Assembly: GCF_021390535.1 (NCBI RefSeq)
Contig: NZ_JAJUXG010000011.1
Coordinates: forward strand, 62,001 to 126,000
Origin: Dyadobacter sp. CY312
GTDB taxonomy: Bacteria > Bacteroidota > Bacteroidia > Cytophagales > Spirosomataceae
Reading direction: 5' to 3'
DNA: 64,000 nucleotides
Below are positions 61,381-64,000 of this stretch, piece after piece (position 1 is the stretch's first letter; each line of letters begins with the position of its first letter). Under the pieces are notes generated by a model, which saw nothing but the letters and a program-made list of their open reading frames with translations, searched no databases and was not told the DNA's origin. Position numbers and translations under genes: made by a program.

Positions 61381-61475
61381 CCACGCCGTGGTTTGTGTCT
61401 CCACAAACCACTTCACTACCCCCCGCAAAACAACTCGTCTTTAATCCTGCATATTCGTTTGTGGGGACACAAACG
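61381..61475. repeat. Paired TTTGTG/CACAAA palindromes
   Basis: The first is GTGGTTTGTG-TCTC-CACAAACCAC (61388-61411), overlapped by CCACGCCGTGG. The second is CGTTTGTG-GGGA-CACAAACG (61456-61475). They share core and 4-base loop size and look like one repeat family. The rest of this spacer (61294-61535) holds no gene. Confidence 0.6.
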
Positions 61476-61500
61476 AAGGCGGCTAGTTGAGTTCCGGATA

Positions 61501-61541
61501 TCAAAAACCGATAGCTGACCGCCGAAAGCCGTCAGCTATCG
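61501..61541 (-). terminator. Terminator that includes the stop codon
   Basis: CGATAGCTGAC (61509-61519 complement arm) and GTCAGCTATCG (61531-61541) are perfectly complementary over 11 bp. The TAG stop codon of the epimerase gene (61536-61538) lies in one arm. A T run follows on the minus strand. Confidence 0.75.
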
Positions 61542-62363
61542 CAATCCCGGAATCAAATCTTCCTGAATCCATTTACCGTCATGCAGCGTTACGAAATCAG
61601 GATCTTCCAATGCTTCTTCGCCTTCATCTTCACAGATAATCCAGCCCGAATAATTAATATCTTTCAGCCATTGCGTTACACCCAAAAGATCAACTTTCCC
61701 TTTTCCCATCAGGGCAAATTCAGGATCGCCGTTCCAATCTTTGAAATGAACGTGGTTGATCAACGACTGGTACTCTTTCATTTTCGCCAGCGGATCCATG
61801 CCTCCGTTTATAATATGACCCACATCCGGCGTCCAGCCTGTCACCGAGGGATCCAGAGATTCGAGTACGATTTTGTAGTCTTCTTCCGTCCGGATAATGG
61901 ATGAATGCGGTGAGTTGGGATGGTAGCTGCATGGAACACCTTTATCCGCAGCCCGCCGTGAAACTGTGTTAACAATATTGATCAGATTCTGCTGACGCTG
62001 AACTATGTCGTGACGACCGCTTGGAATCTGAACTGTATTCAAAACGGCACCTGGAAATCTTTCCAATACGCGAATAGCGTGATCTGCAACTTCTCGTTCC
62101 CGCTCAGTTTCCTCAGGATTATTCCAGTCCAAAGCAAGAGCCAGTGCGGCCAGCTCAATACCCTGTTCTTTCAGTTTCGCCTCCAAAAGATCGGGATCAA
62201 TCAGATCACCCATCCAGGTAAAAATAGGTTGAATTCCGCTGAATCCAGCTTTGGAGATAATTTCAATCATGTGACCCAGACGGCCCTGATGCGTTTGCCC
62301 ATTACCGCTCATGAACCAGGTGTATACCTCTGAGCCGAATTTGAATGGAAGCTTTTGTGACAT
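61536..62363 (-). CDS. Sugar phosphate isomerase/epimerase family protein
   Basis: 275 residues, one TIM barrel of the AP endonuclease 2 family. Candidate metal ligands: Asp and His in WTPDVGHIING, His in NHVHFKDW, and Glu in GWIICEDEG. No signal peptide. Enzymes of this group carry out isomerisation, epimerisation or dehydration of sugars and inositols (for example 2-keto-myo-inositol dehydratase). Neighbours are a second family member 106 bases upstream and the alpha/beta hydrolase. The stop codon is inside a terminator hairpin, so transcription of this unit ends here. Confidence 0.85.
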   Translation of the reverse strand: MSQKLPFKFGSEVYTWFMSGNGQTHQGRLGHMIEIISKAGFSGIQPIFTWMGDLIDPDLLEAKLKEQGIELAALALALDWNNPEETEREREVADHAIRVLERFPGAVLNTVQIPSGRHDIVQRQQNLINIVNTVSRRAADKGVPCSYHPNSPHSSIIRTEEDYKIVLESLDPSVTGWTPDVGHIINGGMDPLAKMKEYQSLINHVHFKDWNGDPEFALMGKGKVDLLGVTQWLKDINYSGWIICEDEGEEALEDPDFVTLHDGKWIQEDLIPGLR

Positions 62364-62469
62364 TAAAAAAAGCGATTAGCTGTCGGCCATCAGCATTCGG
62401 CTTACTGGCACGACAAGATTATATACTATAGTTCGTCCAGTCCGCTAAAAATGCGTCCAGACCGAATTC

Positions 62470-63327
62470 TCAATTCCCCAACCCGTGCTTCAAACTCATT
62501 TCACGAATGAACTTGTAGCCATTTTCTGCAATGTCCCACGGATCGGAAAATTCACGCCAAACGCCGATGGCATTGGCGAAATCAGGATCATTCCGGGAAA
62601 AAGCTTCGATTGTAAGCCAGCCCTGGTAATTGATTTTGGCAAGAGAAGAAAATGCGTCATCCCACAAAACTTGTCCGTCACCGGGAGTTCCGCGGTCGTT
62701 TTCACTGATGTGAACGTGAGCCAAAACAGGCGCAATGGTATCCAATGCAGTAACGTAACTTTTCTCTTCAATGTTGGAATGGTGCGTATCGAACATCGCG
62801 CGCACGTTGGGATGGTTTGCAGCCTTTACTAATTTGTTCAGCTGCTCCATGGTATTGCACAGGTAGCATTCGAAACGGTTCAGTGCTTCGAGCGCAAATG
62901 TGATATTGGCTTGGGCAGCATATTCGGCAGCAGCATTTAGCACCTCGCCTGCAAGTGCATACTCCTGATCCTCTGCCGGCCGATTTACAAAAACCGTATG
63001 AGCAGAATGGAAAGGGCCACAAATGATTTTGGCATTCAAAGCATGTGCGCGATCAACGCCCCATTTTATTTTGTCCAATGCCCTGGCACGTACTTCCGAA
63101 GATTCACTTACTGGATTTTCATCCTTTCCCAAAGTCATTACAGCCGTGGTTTCCAGGCCAACATCTCTCGTATAGTTTCCCATGCGCTGATAGGCTGCCA
63201 TATCCGGCGCGCCAAGGTAAAATTCTACCCCGTCGTAGCCAATCTGTTTCAACCTGTCGATTACCGGAAACAAATCATCCGATACTGCCGCCGTCCAGGC
63301 AAGCACATTAAATCCAATCTTATTCAT
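62470..63327 (-). CDS. D-tagatose/psicose 3-epimerase-like protein
   Basis: 285 residues, a TIM barrel with the complete metal tetrad of the ketose 3-epimerases: Glu in FALEALNRFE, Asp in AMFDTHHSN, His in LAHVHISEN, and Glu in LTIEAFSRN. This pattern matches D-tagatose 3-epimerase and related hydroxypyruvate isomerase-like enzymes, which epimerise C3 of free ketoses. No signal peptide. It is 76 bases after the DUF1080 gene stop and precedes another isomerase gene. The natural sugar is not known. Confidence 0.86.
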   Translation of the reverse strand: MNKIGFNVLAWTAAVSDDLFPVIDRLKQIGYDGVEFYLGAPDMAAYQRMGNYTRDVGLETTAVMTLGKDENPVSESSEVRARALDKIKWGVDRAHALNAKIICGPFHSAHTVFVNRPAEDQEYALAGEVLNAAAEYAAQANITFALEALNRFECYLCNTMEQLNKLVKAANHPNVRAMFDTHHSNIEEKSYVTALDTIAPVLAHVHISENDRGTPGDGQVLWDDAFSSLAKINYQGWLTIEAFSRNDPDFANAIGVWREFSDPWDIAENGYKFIREMSLKHGLGN

Positions 63328-63403
63328 TAATAAAACTTTTAGCTGTTAGCAATTGGCTCTATCCGTCGTACGGCTGGCCTTTTCAAACCCCTAAACCTGC
63401 AAC

Positions 63404-64000
63404 CTATTGTTTGATACGAATGTCTTTGTATTCTACTTTCATTGGTGGTCCTACATGTACCTGAATACCCAGGTAACCGTTTTTCTTGCCATTAACGCTG
63501 TCATTATCCGTTACGTCGCTCATCAGCACGCCGTTGATATAATGCTGAAGACGGTTCCCTTTCGCCACAATGTGAAACTCATTCCAGTCTTCGCTTTTAA
63601 TTTTTGTTTTAAGCTCGTCGGTTGTTCCCAACGAACCTGTTACAGTTCTGCCAAGCCAGGCATTGTTTTTCAGGTTTGCTTTAAAAGCCTCCGGAGACTT
63701 ATCTGTAGGATTGTTCACCGTCACAACCTCACCTCTATAACCCAAAGTCGTTCTTTTGCGCTCCTCATAGTTTTGTCCCGTATAACGTATTGCACCATCT
63801 ATATCGGCCTGATATCCGCGTAAGGCATTGGGCACATCTGCTACCTTATCACTTCTGTAATTGATCCCTGAATTCCCCTTTTCAGTGATCTTAAAAGAGC
63901 CCTTCAATTCAAAATCGCCAGGTTCTCCGCCTTGCCACACAACAAATGAATTTGTTTTAAGCAGCGTTTCCGGGGTGATTTCACCTACAAGATTCCCATT
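63404..64000 (-). CDS. DUF1080 protein (3-keto-disaccharide hydrolase family), 5' end cut off
   Basis: The reading frame is open to the window edge, so the true start lies beyond 64000; 198 residues are visible. They begin NGNLVGEITPETLLKTNSFV and continue with VWQGGEPGDFELKGSFKI, SGINYRSDK, DWNEFHIVAKGNRLQHYING and the final GYLGIQVHVGPPMKVEYKDI, the hallmark pattern of DUF1080, a concanavalin-like fold. Members cleave 3-keto-glycosides, often beside Gfo/Idh/MocA dehydrogenases and TIM-barrel isomerases as here. It is probably secreted (the leader is out of view). It seems to head the sugar gene run on this strand. Confidence 0.85.
   Translation of the reverse strand, partial: NGNLVGEITPETLLKTNSFVVWQGGEPGDFELKGSFKITEKGNSGINYRSDKVADVPNALRGYQADIDGAIRYTGQNYEERKRTTLGYRGEVVTVNNPTDKSPEAFKANLKNNAWLGRTVTGSLGTTDELKTKIKSEDWNEFHIVAKGNRLQHYINGVLMSDVTDNDSVNGKKNGYLGIQVHVGPPMKVEYKDIRIKQ

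Overview
The window reads as a chromosomal segment of a Bacteroidota bacterium, most likely of the Cytophagales/Spirosomaceae type (Dyadobacter-like; the genus is inference). The grounds are the gene families present: a TonB-dependent receptor with an N-terminal carboxypeptidase-regulatory-like domain, DUF4369/TlpA thioredoxins, DUF2490, DUF4136, PD40 lipoproteins, secreted Gfo/Idh/MocA proteins with a twin-arginine leader, DUF1080 and Uma2 proteins. Several genes also have TAnnTTTG boxes upstream, the Bacteroidota -7 promoter element, and strong Shine-Dalgarno sequences are rare. I recognise no rRNA, tRNA, CRISPR array or prophage.

Layout. 0-9 kb is a minus-strand heavy-metal (probably copper) island. 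It holds two CxxC heavy-metal-associated proteins, a metal-binding lipoprotein, an AraC-type regulator with a CxxC N-terminal domain, a TonB receptor, a Cys-rich secreted protein and a CopA-type P1B ATPase; a Uma2 protein and an alginate-lyase-like protein lie inside it. 9-17 kb holds housekeeping genes: CsaA, a lactonase, a TlpA-like protein, YdcF, PfkA and a YfhO-like membrane protein. 16.8-20.7 kb is a plus-strand trio of LacI regulator, galactokinase-like GHMP kinase and GH109-like protein, with two TGCGCAA palindromes upstream of the kinase. 20.9-26.3 kb holds a tricorn-like protease, a thioredoxin lipoprotein and a second Uma2 protein. 26.4-37 kb holds amino-acid genes (tyrA, an aminotransferase, thrB, thrA), the modABC molybdate transporter, an SGNH hydrolase, a nucleotidyltransferase and an A-type Fe-S carrier. 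37-46 kb holds an outer-membrane protein, a HigBA toxin-antitoxin pair, a large FAD/Fe-S oxidoreductase, a thioredoxin-fold protein lacking CxxC, DUF2490 and DUF4136.

46-64 kb is almost entirely on the minus strand. It starts with a secreted Gfo/Idh/MocA protein, an AbiE-like wHTH/nucleotidyltransferase pair with a perfect 15-bp inverted repeat upstream, and two lipoproteins. A carbohydrate locus then runs to the window edge: an RbsABC-like importer, a cytosolic Gfo/Idh/MocA dehydrogenase, three TIM-barrel isomerases/epimerases, a cupin isomerase-like protein, DUF4432, an alpha/beta hydrolase and a truncated DUF1080 (3-keto-glycoside hydrolase family) protein. Together they suggest uptake plus oxidation/epimerisation of an uncommon sugar or glycoside. 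An IS200-like REP-associated tyrosine transposase flanked by its palindromes sits between the dehydrogenase and the importer.

The items most worth following up are the AbiE-like pair and its operator, the RAYT/REP unit and a related palindrome in the transporter operon, the CxxC-AraC regulator, the sugar locus, and several families of dispersed intergenic repeats.
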